Source: Osedax fenrisi
Taxonomy: Eukaryota > Annelida > Polychaeta > Sabellida > Siboglinidae
Direction of reading: 5' to 3'
Length of the DNA stretch: 64,000 nt
Assembly (NCBI GenBank): GCA_964019155.1
Contig: OZ025240.1
Coordinates: 96,426,186-96,490,185 of the forward strand
Each line of letters begins with the position of its first letter. The stretch's first letter is position 1. The position numbers were made by a program, and so were the translations under genes. Below, one piece after another: positions 43,691-54,779 of this stretch. The notes beneath the pieces are model-generated. The model made no database searches and was not told where the DNA came from. It saw only the letters and a list, made by a program, of their open reading frames with translations.

Positions 43691-43947
43691 TAGTTGTATA
43701 TAATGAATAATAGACTAGCTGGACCATACAAGTGCAAACAGGTGCAAGGTATCGCGTGGTACATTTATCCCTTAGCCAATCAGGGAGGGCTGCGTTCCCT
43801 AGGTACACACGCAGTGCGTGAGTCAACCTAATTCCTAAAGCAGTAAACAGGTTACATAATGGGACGTCCGATATCTAGTTAGTTAGCATGATATGGAACG
43901 TTCCATTATGCTAAGCTGCACGGACTGCTCCATTACGGATAGCAATA

Positions 43948-43992
<45 letters not shown>

Positions 43993-44235
43993 TGTATATA
44001 TGGCTATACATGACGGGCGGCATACTTTATAAATGAACATCGTGTGTAATAGGTAATTTACAACTGAATATAGGTGTATGTTGAATCAATGGTGGTTTTA
44101 GGTAGAGGTGTGACTATTACAGGAATCAGGGGTGAAGATGAGGGCATCATTGGTAATGGCAAGGTCGTCATTTTATACTATAACTTACATATATGCGAAT
44201 TTATATACACTTAGGTATATCATGTACACCCTATT
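43691..44235. other. Spacer with GC-balanced islands and a palindrome
   Basis: 43740-43860 is GC-balanced (includes TGATTGGCTAAGG on the minus strand, a CCAAT-type motif). 43883-43914 is a near-perfect palindrome centred on GGAACGTTCC. A (TA)n run lies at 43949-43985. 44060-44172 is an exon-like island with a Pro/Ser/Thr-rich minus-strand frame (MTTLPLPMMPSSSPLIPVIV..). None can be tied to a gene. Confidence 0.35.
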
Positions 44236-44693
44236 ACCAAAGATTTTGCGAAGCAAAGATATAACACTCCCTATGCATGCAACGTAATTTAGTAATATCC
44301 CCAACCGCTGCTAGCAGTAGTATCGAAATCACTGAAATAGATTTAGGTTCGGCTCTGTTTGCATACAACAATGTTTTCATTGCTCTATTAAATTACATGC
44401 AATATAAATTAACTTTTACTTACTAAATATATACTTATAGCATTTAAAACATAAATATCATATTTGTTTGTTATATATTAGTAATGAACACTTAGTTTTC
44501 ATCATATAAATATTAATTTAAAGCATATTATTTAACATTTTAAAAGTGTATAGTTAAATACGAATTTACATTATAAACAACACATAGTTCCTAAAAGTAA
44601 CCCGCTATAGGTGGCACTAGGGTATTTTGTATACAAATTCGAATTACACGATTTCGCGTAAGTGTTATATCTTTCCTTTGGAAAATCTTTGCT
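44236..44693. mobile_element. 458-bp TIR element (MITE-like)
   Basis: Left ACCAAAGATTTTGCGAAGCA then AAGATATAACACT, and right reverse complement AGCAAAGATTTTCCAAAGGA then AAGATATAACACT: 33-bp inverted repeats with a few mismatches. No coding content. Confidence 0.75.
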
Positions 44694-44756
44694 ATTACTA
44701 AATATATATACGAATGTAATTATATCAACATAACAATATTTAACATGTGTACTATA

Positions 44757-44805
44757 TTCATAGAGCTAGAGAGAAACTTTCTCTCTAGTTCTGTGACTAT
44801 ATTGC
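44757..44805. repeat. Stem-loop CATAGAGCTAGAGAGAAA / TTTCTCTCTAGTTCTGTG
   Basis: An inverted repeat with arms of about 18 bp and almost no loop. A related half (CATAGAGCTAGAGAGC) recurs at 58427. Confidence 0.65.
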
Positions 44806-44943
44806 ACCATATTGTATATTAATCTAGGTCATCAGGGGATTAAAATTAGACAAAGGCCGGTAATAGTTTATATATAGATTTTACATAATACACACACATT
44901 CATGCACGACGATGCATTGCACGTACTATGTATAGTTATATAA

Positions 44944-44947
<4 letters not shown>

Positions 44948-44989
<42 letters not shown>
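44948..44989. repeat. (TA)n microsatellite
   Basis: About 42 bp of TA next to the tandem array. Confidence 0.85.
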
Positions 44990-44998
<9 letters not shown>

Positions 44999-45015
44999 GA
45001 TGTATGCATTAAATA

Positions 45016-46022
45016 CTAACTTCTGTATCTTGACTATTCAATGTGTCGGACTAGAAGCTGGCAAACAAGTTTAGATAGGTGTCTACATGGCATTCACGAA
45101 GACGATACCGGAGGCGATCCCGGATAGAATATGGAGGACGTCTAGGGCGGTAACGGAGATGATCTTGAACATATTCATGAAGATATTCATCTAGCCAAGC
45201 AGGAAGAAAACTACTGATGATCTTAATTATCCTGAAATTATAAATTGTATATTAATAAATCAATTATCATGAACTATAATATTTATATGTGTATACTAAC
45301 TTCATACTTCTGCATCTTGACTATTCAATTTGTCGGACTAGAAGCTGGCCAACAAGTTTAGATACATGGCATTCACGAAGATGATACCGGAGGCGATCCC
45401 GGATAGCATACGGAGGACGTCTAGTGCGGTAAAGGAGATGATCTTGAACATATTCATGAAGATATTCATCTAGCCAAGCAGGAAGAAAACTACTGATGAT
45501 CTTAATTATCCTGAAATTATAAATTGTATATTAATAAATCAATTATCATGACACTATAATATTTATATGTGTATACTAACTTCTAACTTCTGCATCTTGA
45601 CTATTAAATTTGTCAGACTAGAAGCTGGCCAACAAGTTTAGATACATGGCATTCACGAAGACGATACTGGAGGCGATCCCGGATAGCATATGGAGGACGT
45701 CTAGGGCGATAACGGAGATTATCTTGAACATATTCATAAAGATATTCATCTAGCCAAGCAGGAAGAAAACTACTGATGATCTTAATTATCCTGAAATTAT
45801 AAATTGTATATTAAATCAATTATCATGACACTATAATATTTATATATGTATACTAACTTCTAACTTCTGCATATTGACTATTCAATTTGTCGGACTAGAA
45901 GCTGGCCAACAAGTTTAGATACATTCAGATGCATTTAGATGGCATTCACGAAGACGATACCGGAGGCGATCCCGGATAGCATACGTAGGACGTCTAGGGC
46001 GATAACGGAGATGATCTTGAAT
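45016..46022 (-). repeat. 280-bp tandem array, four copies with coding-like core
   Basis: Units start at about 45016, 45297, 45584 and 45853 (the last is truncated). Each has a GC-balanced core of about 110 bp within AT-rich sequence. On the minus strand the core follows TTTCTTCCTGCTTGGCTAG and reads MNIFMNMFKIISVTALDVL.. GIASGIVFVNAM, while another frame from an upstream TTTCAG is open over about 60 codons (FLPAWLDEYLHEYVQDHLRY..). Neither frame is clearly favoured by substitutions, since copies are too similar. It could be duplicated exons captured by the element or a non-coding satellite. Confidence 0.6.
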
Positions 46023-47180
46023 ATATTTACATGTAAATATGGGCGTTATTTTTGATGATACTAGGATGCCCTTAAAGAATATTGTTAAACATTTTTCAAA
46101 GTTTTAAAATATATTTTATTTATAATAATTAAGTGGCGGTATACTGGTATATAGTGATACTAAATAAATCGTGTATATATATATATATATATTTATATTA
46201 ATGCTGTAAAATTTAAAATACTGTATTAATTAATAATTATTAAAATAATATATAATTAATAATTAATAATATACAATTAATTGATATTAATTAATAATAA
46301 GTATTGATAAATAATTATTAATTAGTAAATTATAATTGAATAATTATTAGAATAATATATAAATAATAATTAATAATATACAATTAATTATTATTACTAA
46401 AAAATTATAATTGATAAATAATTATTAAGATAATATATAATTAATAATTATTAATATATAATTAAGTGTTATTAGTTAATAATAAGTATTGATAAATAAT
46501 TATTAATTAGTAAATTATAATTGAATAATTATTAGAATAATACATAAATAATAATTAATAATATACAATTAATTATTATTACTTAATAATAATTATTGAT
46601 AAATAATTATTAATTAATAAATTAGAATTGAATAATTATTAAAATAATATATAATTAATTGTTATTAGTTAATAATAAGTATTAATGAATAATTATTAAT
46701 TAGTAAATTAAAATTGAATAATTATTAAAATAATATATAATTAATAATTATTAATATATAATTAATTGTTATTAATTAATAATAAGTATTGGTAAAGAAT
46801 TAATAATCAGTAAATAAGAATTGAATAATTATTAAAATAATATATAATTAATAATTTATAATATAAAATTAATTGTTATTAATTAATAATAAGTATTGAT
46901 AAATAATTATTAATTAATAATTATTAATATATAATTTATTTTTATTAGTTAATAATAAGTATTGATAAATAATTATTAATTAGACAATTAAAATTGAATA
47001 ATTATTAAAATAATATATAATTAATAATTATTAATATATAATTAATTGTTAATTAATAATAAGTATTGATATATAATTATTAAAATAATATATAATTAAT
47101 AATAAGTATTGATAAATAATTATTATTTAGTAAATTAGAATTGAATAATTAATAATTATTAAAATACTATATAATTAATA
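46023..47180. repeat. AT-only tandem repeat (TAATAATTATTAATTAGTAAATT type)
   Basis: Units of about 90-130 bp built from ATTGATAAATAATTATTAAT, TAGTAAATTAGAATTGAATA and ATTATTAAAATAATATATAA repeat about nine times from 46200. No coding content. Confidence 0.75.
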
Positions 47181-47209
47181 ATTTTACAGCACTAATGTAT
47201 ATACATATA

Positions 47210-47262
<53 letters not shown>

Positions 47263-48240
47263 ATATATATATATATATGTATATATATATAATCATATTA
47301 TTAATAGTTGTATGTTATCTATAGATATTATAATTATAACTTATACACATATTCCCATATAATAATGTTTATATTATATATTTATACATATTATAATATT
47401 TATTTGTATATAATATACTTAATTTAATATTTGAATACTATATATATAATATATTATATATTATAATAAATAATTTATATTAAATGATCAAAATAATAAA
47501 GTATTTATTGTAAAATTCTAGGTTTTAAAGATTGTTATTAAGTTTTGTTTGTCTAGTTGTAAACCAGTTGTAATTTTATAACAATGCATAATACATATTT
47601 ACACATGTATATAAACGCAAATATATAATTAAGTGTTATTAGTTAATAATAAGTATTGATAAATAATTATTAATCAGTAAATTAGAATTGAATAATTATT
47701 AAAATAATATATAATTAATGTTATTAATTAATAATAAGTATTGATAACTAATTATTAATTAGTAAATTAGAATTGAATAATTAATAATTATTAAAATACT
47801 ATATAATTAATAATTAATAATTGTACAGCACTAATGTATATATATATATATATATATACATATATACATTAATATATATATATATATATATATATTATTA
47901 ATAGTTGTATTTTATCTATAGATATTATAATTATAACTTATATATATTCCCATATAATATTTATATTATATATATATACATATTATAATATTTATTTGTA
48001 TATAATATACTTAATTTAATATTTGTATACTATATATATATATAATATATATTATATATTATAATAAATAAGTTATATTAAATTATCAAAATAATAATGT
48101 ATTTATTGTAAAATTCTAGGTTTTAAAGATTGTTATTAATTTGTATTTGCCTATAGGCAATAGTATTATACAACTATAGTTGTAAACCAGTTGTAATTTT
48201 ATATTAATGCATAATACATATTTACACATATTAAACATAA
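47181..48240. repeat. Two-copy segmental duplication, about 620 bp each
   Basis: Blocks ACAGCACTAATGTATATA, TATCTATAGATATTATAATT, TTGTAAAATTCTAGGTTTTA and AACCAGTTGTAATTTTAT occur in the same order near 47188-47600 and 47827-48210. An inverted diverged version lies at 57780-58390. Confidence 0.75.
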
Positions 48241-48289
48241 TTTGACACTTTGATATTATATATAATATATAGTTTAATATGGTATAATA

Positions 48290-51200
48290 TAGTATAAAAA
48301 GACAATCAATAAAAATATTTCAGAAATTAATGGTGATAATTTAAAAAGTAAATCAATAATAATATACAATGCTAATGAAAGTGACTTCGCAGATAATAAA
48401 ATTAAATATGATACTGAATTAAAACTTGTAAATAATATAATTAAGACTGTTACAGATGATTCTATATGTAATAATGTAATTAAGTTCCATAGATTAGGAA
48501 AACGAAATGATGAAAAGATACAAAATAATAAAATTAGACCTATAAAAGTAATTTTTAAAAATGAAACTGATAAAATTAATATAATCAAACATGCATTTAA
48601 ATTAAAAGATTCTGAATTTAATAAAGTTGGAATAACACATAAATTTTCTATAGATCAACTTATTATTCAATCAGACCTTATAAAAAAGGCAAAAAGTAAT
48701 TCAACTGATGATGTTAAATATAAAGTAATATTTTTAAATAATTCCTTTAAAACAATATCTATAGTATCTGAATCACAACAGTTGATGAATAATACAATTC
48801 AAAACACAGATTATTCTACTATTAAGGAATATAATAATATACATAATACGTTAAATATAACTATATTGATGCTAAACATTAGAAGTTTCAATAAAAATAT
48901 CAATACATTTAATATATTTTTGGATACATTAGTCAGTAAACCAGATATAATAGTACTAACTGAAACATGGCTAACTGATACTGATGATCCTTCAATATAT
49001 CTAACAGATTACAAAATGTATAAAACAAATCGTATACTAAAAATTAAAAAAAAAGGTGAAGGAGTTGCAATTTTTGCTCACAAAAATTTAGATTGTTTAT
49101 ATATAGAAGACTTATCAACAGCAATTGAAGATGACTTAGAAATAATCAGTATACAATTAAATTTAAGATTTAAATATAAACCTATAATAATCACAGGGTT
49201 GTATAAAGCTCCAAATATTAATAGAACTATCTTTAATGATTTCTTTTATAATTTGTTTTTAAAATATATTAATTCTGAAATTTTTATTTGTGGTGATTTT
49301 AATATTGATTTTTTAGATGTTTTTAATCCATTCACAATTGATTTTAATAATACCATTTCAAAATTAGGCCTAAATAATTTAATAAAAATACTAACTAGAT
49401 TATCAACTTATAAGAATTCATTAATAGATAACATATTAACAAATAGTAATTCAATTTTATTGAATGGTGTCATTAATACAGATATATCTGTTCATTCTGT
49501 TGTATTTACTACTTTGAATATAAAAAATAACTATACTAAAAGTTGTGACTATGTATATATCAGAAATATGCATAATATTAATGCATTAGTAAATACATTA
49601 TCGATTTATAAATGGGACTATTTTTACACAATTACAGATCCTTCTATATGTTATGATGAATTAGTAATACAATTAAATGAAATGTTTAATAAATTTTGTC
49701 CCATATCTAGAAAAAAAATAAATAAAAATAGCATTAACAATCCATGGCTTACAAGTAAATTGAAAAATGCAATAAGAAAAAAAAATAAATTATTGAACAC
49801 ATATAAAACTAAAAACTGCCCTATCACATGTATTAAATATAAAAAACTAAAAAATAAAATTAATAAAAATATAAAATATGAAAAAAATAAATATTACTCA
49901 AATATTTTTTCAAATTGTAATCAAAAAGAAAATTGGACACATTTGAACACTATAATTAATCAAAATGTTGATGAATTACCCAAAATACTTAAATATGAAG
50001 GAAAAGAAATTATAAATATAAAAGATCAATGTGAACATTTTAATAATTATTTTTCAAATGTGGGTTTTAAAATAAATGAAAGTTTTTTAAATAAAAATAT
50101 GACTAATGATAATTTGATTAATGATAATATGACTAGTGATAATATGACTAATGATAATATAACTAATGATAATGATTTTAGATATTTTTTAAACTCTATT
50201 GAGAACAGTTTTTATTTTTTACCTATTACTGATAAGGAAATAATTAATATTACACTTAATATGAAATCTAAATCATCCAAAGATATAAATAACTGGGACA
50301 TGAAATTAATCAAGCTTTTAATAAATTCTATTGCTAAACCATTAGAATATTTATTTAATTTATGCTTGGCTAATTCTGAATTTCCTGATAATATGAACAT
50401 TTCTATCATTAAACCAGTATTTAAAGCAAATGATAAAAAACAGATAATCAACTATAGACCCATTTCATTACTACCGCAAATTAGTAAAATCTTCGAAAAA
50501 ATAATTTATAATAGAATGATGGACTTTATATATAAAAATAAAATAATTAATGATAACCAATATGGATTTGTAGAAAAATCCAATACTACCCTTTCACATT
50601 TTAACTTACAACATTTTTTATTTACTAAACATAGTTTAAATAAAAAAATTGCTACGCTATTTTTAGACCTTAAAAAAGCGTTCGATGTTGTAGACCACGA
50701 CATTTTATTAAAAAAATTAGAATACTGTGGTTTTAGGGGTCATGTAAATGTGTTTTTAAAAAATTATTTATTAGATAGAAAAGTTAAAACTCGAATAAAT
50801 AATACTGTATCATCTGTTAGAAATGTACGTTTTGGTGTTCCTCAGGGATCAGTATTAGGTCCATTATTTTTTATTATATTTATTAATGACATATCAAATA
50901 TATTTAATAATGATGATAATATAAATTTAAATATATATGCAGATGACACATCACTCTCTATATTTGCAAATTCAAATGAAGAATTGAGTAGTAATATGCA
51001 ATTATATTTAGATAGATTATGTCATTGGTTTAATATAAATAAATTAAAATTGAATATTGAAAAAACTAAAATACTTCCTTATTTTAATACAACAATTATA
51101 AATAATATAAATTTAAATAATGTGAACATAGAAATAGTAGATAGATATACGTTTTTAGGTATTATATTAGATAGTAATTTAACATATTCGTTTCATATTA

Positions 51201-52145
51201 TAAATTTGTGTAATAAATTATCAAAAATTGTATATCTTTTTCGGAAGCTAAAATTTCTTAACCTACGCAATTTAATTATATTATATAATTCACTATTTTT
51301 ATCAAATATGTCATATGGAATAGAAATATGGGGTAATGTTTATGAAGATAGATTAAAAAAACTAGTATTAATACAAAAAAAAACAATTCGAATTATCAAT
51401 AAAAATATGATAGACAAGTCTCAATTACCTCTGATTCGTTTATCACACACTAATAATATGTTTAAATATAATTCTATTTTAAAATTGAATGAACTCATAA
51501 CTTTTAGAATAATATTATTTTTATATAACATTTTACATAATAACTATAACATTAATCTAGATACATTTTTTATTTATAATAAAGACAAAACAAGATTTAT
51601 TTTACCATTAATGAAAACAACGAAATTTCAAAACACCATTTTTTTTAAAGGCCCAAAATACTATAATAATATAATGAGTAATAATATATTAAAATCTGAA
51701 AATATACATAATATACACAAATTAAAAAAAGTATTAAAGAATTACTTTTTAAATAAATATTAGTTTTTATATTTTAGCATTTTAATCATTTTTAATATTT
51801 TTAATCTTCGTCAATTTTAAAAATTTTTATATTTAAAACTACTTGGGTCATTTTTATGTTATTATATTTTTATCATTTTTTATTATTTTATTCGCACTTT
51901 TTTGTTATATAATTGTTTGCACAAGTTTTAAACATACTTTATTTTAATTTGTATATACTAAACCATTTGAATCATTTTATGTTATTACATTTCAATAATT
52001 TTTTATTATTTTATTCGCACTTTTTGTTTTATATTTGTTTGCACAAGTTTTAACACATTTTATTTTATTAGTTTATTTAATGGATTGATGAAACATGATG
52101 AAATACGCTGAGGGACATTATTTTTATTATTATTATTATTCTCTT
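48290..52145 (+). mobile_element. LINE A: CR1/jockey-like non-LTR retrotransposon
   Basis: A 5'-truncated element starting inside ORF1, with intact ORF2 and a 3' UTR containing a 125-bp tandem duplication (51836-52075), ending AATACGCTGAGGGACATT(ATT)n near 52145. It is the best-preserved retroelement in the window and a relative of the antisense fragment at 25040-26224. Confidence 0.85.
48293..51763 (+). CDS. LINE A continuous ORF1-like/endonuclease/RT frame (about 1157 codons)
   Basis: No stop occurs from 48293 (just after a TAG at 48290-48292) to TAG at 51761-51763. Codons before the ATG at 48785 encode an ORF1-type RNA-binding segment (NNVIKFHRLGKR.., RPIKVIFKNETD, FSIDQLIIQSDLIKKAK). Then comes APE endonuclease: ISILMLNIRS-like start, VLTETWLTD, GLYKAP, ICGDFNIDF and SVHSVVF (SDH degenerate). 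RT follows: INYRPISLLPQISKIFEKII, NQYGFVEKSNT, TLFLDLKKAFDVVDHD, FGVPQGSVLGPLFFIIFIND, IYADDTSLSIF, YTFLGIILDSN, YGIEIWGN. RT catalytic residues are present. The endonuclease SDH site reads SVH, which may impair nicking. No ATG opens the upstream part, consistent with 5' truncation. Confidence 0.85.
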   Translation, partial: YKKTINKNISEINGDNLKSKSIIIYNANESDFADNKIKYDTELKLVNNIIKTVTDDSICNNVIKFHRLGKRNDEKIQNNKIRPIKVIFKNETDKINIIKHAFKLKDSEFNKVGITHKFSIDQLIIQSDLIKKAKSNSTDDVKYKVIFLNNSFKTISIVSESQQLMNNTIQNTDYSTIKEYNNIHNTLNITILMLNIRSFNKNINTFNIFLDTLVSKPDIIVLTETWLTDTDDPSIYLTDYKMYKTNRILKIKKKGEGVAIFAHKNLDCLYIEDLSTAIEDDLEIISIQLNLRFKYKPIIITGLYKAPNINRTIFNDFFYNLFLKYINSEIFICGDFNIDFLDVFNPFTIDFNNTISKLGLNNLIKILTRLSTYKNSLIDNILTNSNSILLNGVINTDISVHSVVFTTLNIKNNYTKSCDYVYIRNMHNINALVNTLSIYKWDYFYTITDPSICYDELVIQLNEMFNKFCPISRKKINKNSINNPWLTSKLKNAIRKKNKLLNTYKTKNCPITCIKYKKLKNKINKNIKYEKNKYYSNIFSNCNQKENWTHLNTIINQNVDELPKILKYEGKEIINIKDQCEHFNNYFSNVGFKINESFLNKNMTNDNLINDNMTSDNMTNDNITNDNDFRYFLNSIENSFYFLPITDKEIINITLNMKSKSSKDINNWDMKLIKLLINSIAKPLEYLFNLCLANSEFPDNMNISIIKPVFKANDKKQIINYRPISLLPQISKIFEKIIYNRMMDFIYKNKIINDNQYGFVEKSNTTLSHFNLQHFLFTKHSLNKKIATLFLDLKKAFDVVDHDILLKKLEYCGFRGHVNVFLKNYLLDRKVKTRINNTVSSVRNVRFGVPQGSVLGPLFFIIFINDISNIFNNDDNINLNIYADDTSLSIFANSNEELSSNMQLYLDRLCHWFNINKLKLNIEKTKILPYFNTTIINNINLNNVNIEIVDRYTFLGIILDSNLTYSFHIINLCNKLSKIVYLFRKLKFLNLRNLIILYNSLFLSNMSYGIEIWGNVYEDRLKKLVLIQKKTIRIINKNMIDKSQLPLIRLSHTNNMFKYNSILKLNELITFRIILFLYNILHNNYNINLDTFFIYNKDKTRFILPLMKTTKFQNTIFFKGPKYYNNIMSNNILKSENIHNIHKLKKVLKNYFLNKY

Positions 52146-53095
52146 TATATATATTTCTTTACTCTTATTATATTGAATTCTAGTACACAAGTCTTATTAT
52201 TATTGTATAAATGTCACAAAGCTATTATATTCATATGCTTTATACTTTTTTATGTACATTTTAGTTTTATATACATTTATTATATATCTTCTATTGAATT
52301 TAATTTCATATATATTTATTATATGTATTATAGAAATAATAAATAATTTGTAGAATTTATTTATTATAGTATTATATATAGATGCAAATAATTTAATTTA
52401 AAATAATTTTATATATCTTCTATTGAATTGAATTTTCATATATATATTTATTGTATGTAATATAGAAACAATTTAAATGATTTGTAGAATTTATTTATGT
52501 TAGTATTATATATAGATGTAAATAATTTTAATTTCATATATATATGTATCTATTAGGTATTATATATTAATAATAAACATTATATATAATTTATTTATTT
52601 TGGTATTACATATTGATGTATATATATACATGGTTATCATTAGTCACATACATATTCTAATACAGTTTTTCTTGAGTTTTTTCACTATATAAATATATTT
52701 ATTTATATTATATATAAATTTCATTCACTATTGATATTAAAGACTTAATTGATTTGCTGTGTATTTCATTTTACTTTGATAATGATTTAAATAAATACAT
52801 TTTTTTTGTGTTCATTAAAGTTTATATTTTAAATTTGATTACATAACAATATTATTTCCAATATATGATTTTACATTCTATACAATTTTCTTGAATAGAT
52901 TTATTTCTATTTTATATTTTGTACATCATACATTTCATATATGTGCCTATTTATATTATTTATTTAATTTGTTGCATATATATTTATATGTTTATATGTA
53001 GATGTAAATTTCATTATATTTCATTATCTTTTTAGGATAAGTATTGTATTGATTAATTTTATAATTATATATATTTATATATTTTCAGTGACATT

Positions 53096-53689
53096 ATGAC
53101 GCAAAAACAAGATATTAATGAATTAAAAAACTCTATTCAAGAACTGCGTACAGTTGTATCTGAATTAGTAAATAAAGTTGATGAACTAACTGCAGTTGTA
53201 AATAATAAAGATAAAACAATTATTGAGTTAGAACAAAAAATTAATAACCTTGAACAATTTTCAAAACAAAATAATATTATTATATCTGATCCTAAATTGA
53301 ATTTTGATTTAACTCAACGTAATCTAGCACCATCTTTCATCATATTTGCAAAGGAAAAATTAGATATAATTATACAACCGTATGACATTGTTAAGATACA
53401 TAAATTAAAAAACAACAAGAATAAACATAATAAAATTTTAGTCAAACTACACCATAACTCTACTAAATTTGAAATTATTAAAAATTCTAAAAAATTAAAA
53501 GGCACTGATACATATATAAATGAACATCTAACACAATTTAATTCTGATATTTTCTACAAAGCTCGACAACTTCGAAAAGATAAAGTGATATTACATTGTT
53601 GGACTATAAATGGAATAACTTTTATTATAAAAAACGAAGATTCGTCTCCAGTAAAAATAACAGATATAAATAAATTCTCTGATATATAA
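53096..53689 (+). CDS. LINE B ORF1 protein (197 aa)
   Basis: Starts ATG at 53096 (MTQKQDINELKNSIQELRTV). Residues 5-55 form a leucine/valine heptad coiled coil (trimerisation in related ORF1 proteins). Residues about 65-130 resemble an RRM-like fold, ending in a basic C-terminal domain (FYKARQLRKDKVILHCWTIN). ORF1 proteins of this type bind element RNA. The frame is intact. Confidence 0.75.
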   Translation: MTQKQDINELKNSIQELRTVVSELVNKVDELTAVVNNKDKTIIELEQKINNLEQFSKQNNIIISDPKLNFDLTQRNLAPSFIIFAKEKLDIIIQPYDIVKIHKLKNNKNKHNKILVKLHHNSTKFEIIKNSKKLKGTDTYINEHLTQFNSDIFYKARQLRKDKVILHCWTINGITFIIKNEDSSPVKITDINKFSDI

Positions 53690-53852
53690 ATATTTTATTT
53701 TGTATTTATTTTTCGTTGTCGTTTGTTCTAATTTCATATTACATTCTATTTTTAACATTTTATTATAATTGGTATTTACATATATTTTGTATCTATATCT
53801 TTAATCTTTTATATTATCTTATTCAATTTTAACTTTTTAATATTTGTACTAT

Positions 53853-54480
53853 ATGAACTTGAATGAAATCTATCCGCAATTTAATGTTGATCAAATTAAC
53901 AATTTTAGTTCCAATAATGATAGTTTTAATAATAATAATTTCTCAAATTGTAATTTTAATTTTCTCAATGAATCCAATTATTACACCTCAAATGAATGGA
54001 AGTTGAATTCTAATAAAAATAATTTATTTAATTTTAATATTATTAACATCAATATTAGGAGTTTAAAAAAAAATTTTGATAAATTAATTATGTTTTTGAA
54101 TACGTTTGATGATCATTTTGATATAGTTTCAATTACTGAAACATGGTTGAGTGATAATAATATTTTCATTTTTAATATTCCTGGTTATAACCATATATGT
54201 TCAAATCGTAAACATAAAAATGGAGGTGGTGTTTTAATCTATATACGTGAACATTATCAATTTAATATTCTATCTACCATATCAAATAACTATTATGACA
54301 ACATATCAATTGAAATTATTTTTGAAAAATCAAAAAACATTATTTTCAGTACAATATATTTTCCTCCTACTTTAGAAAAAATAGCTCACTCTACATTTAT
54401 TGATTTCTTGATAAATAATTTTCAGCAACATGTTAGTAATGATAAAAAAATGATTATCTGTGGTGACTTTAATATGAAAA
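53853..54480 (+). pseudogene. LINE B endonuclease, N-terminal two thirds
   Basis: First ATG at 53853. Motifs: NININIRSLKKNFDKL, VSITETWLSD, NGGGVLIYI, TIYFPP and ICGDFNM. The domain stops right after GDFN. The SDH-containing C-terminal part is deleted, so it is non-functional. Confidence 0.8.
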
Positions 54481-54506
54481 AATGTACTATATTATAGTAA
54501 AAACAC

Positions 54507-54766
54507 AAACCCAAACTCAAACATAAACCCAAACCCAAACCCAAACTCAAACATAAACCAAAACACAAATCCAAACTCAAACATAAACCTAAACCCAAAC
54601 CCAAACCCAAACCCAACCAATATCTATATGAATTAGGTAACGGAATACAGCGAATGCGACTTGTCAATGTGGTGTTGCTAACAATAGGCGGGTCGTGTGT
54701 CTGCATCGAGGACACGATAGTTGACCTATATATAGATATAATTAATACGAAGAATAAATGGTACAA
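54507..54766 (-). mobile_element. 260-bp retroposed insert with (TTTGGG)n tail and 13-bp target duplication
   Basis: ATAGTAAAAACAC occurs exactly at 54494-54506 and 54767-54779. On the minus strand the insert runs from a GC-balanced unique part (54616-54766) into (TTTGGG/TTTAGG/TTTATG)n at 54507-54615. This is the form expected of a SINE or other RNA copy moved by a LINE. No A/B boxes were recognised. Confidence 0.75.
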
Positions 54767-54779
54767 ATAGTAAAAACAC

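Noticed and set aside
45016..46022. CRISPR-like array
   Set aside because: Units are 270-287 bp, and both core and spacer are conserved; there are no short repeats with unique spacers.
54422..54766. Minus-strand ORF of GLGLGLCLSL repeats
   Set aside because: It is the translation of the TTTGGG-type tail of the retroposed insert.
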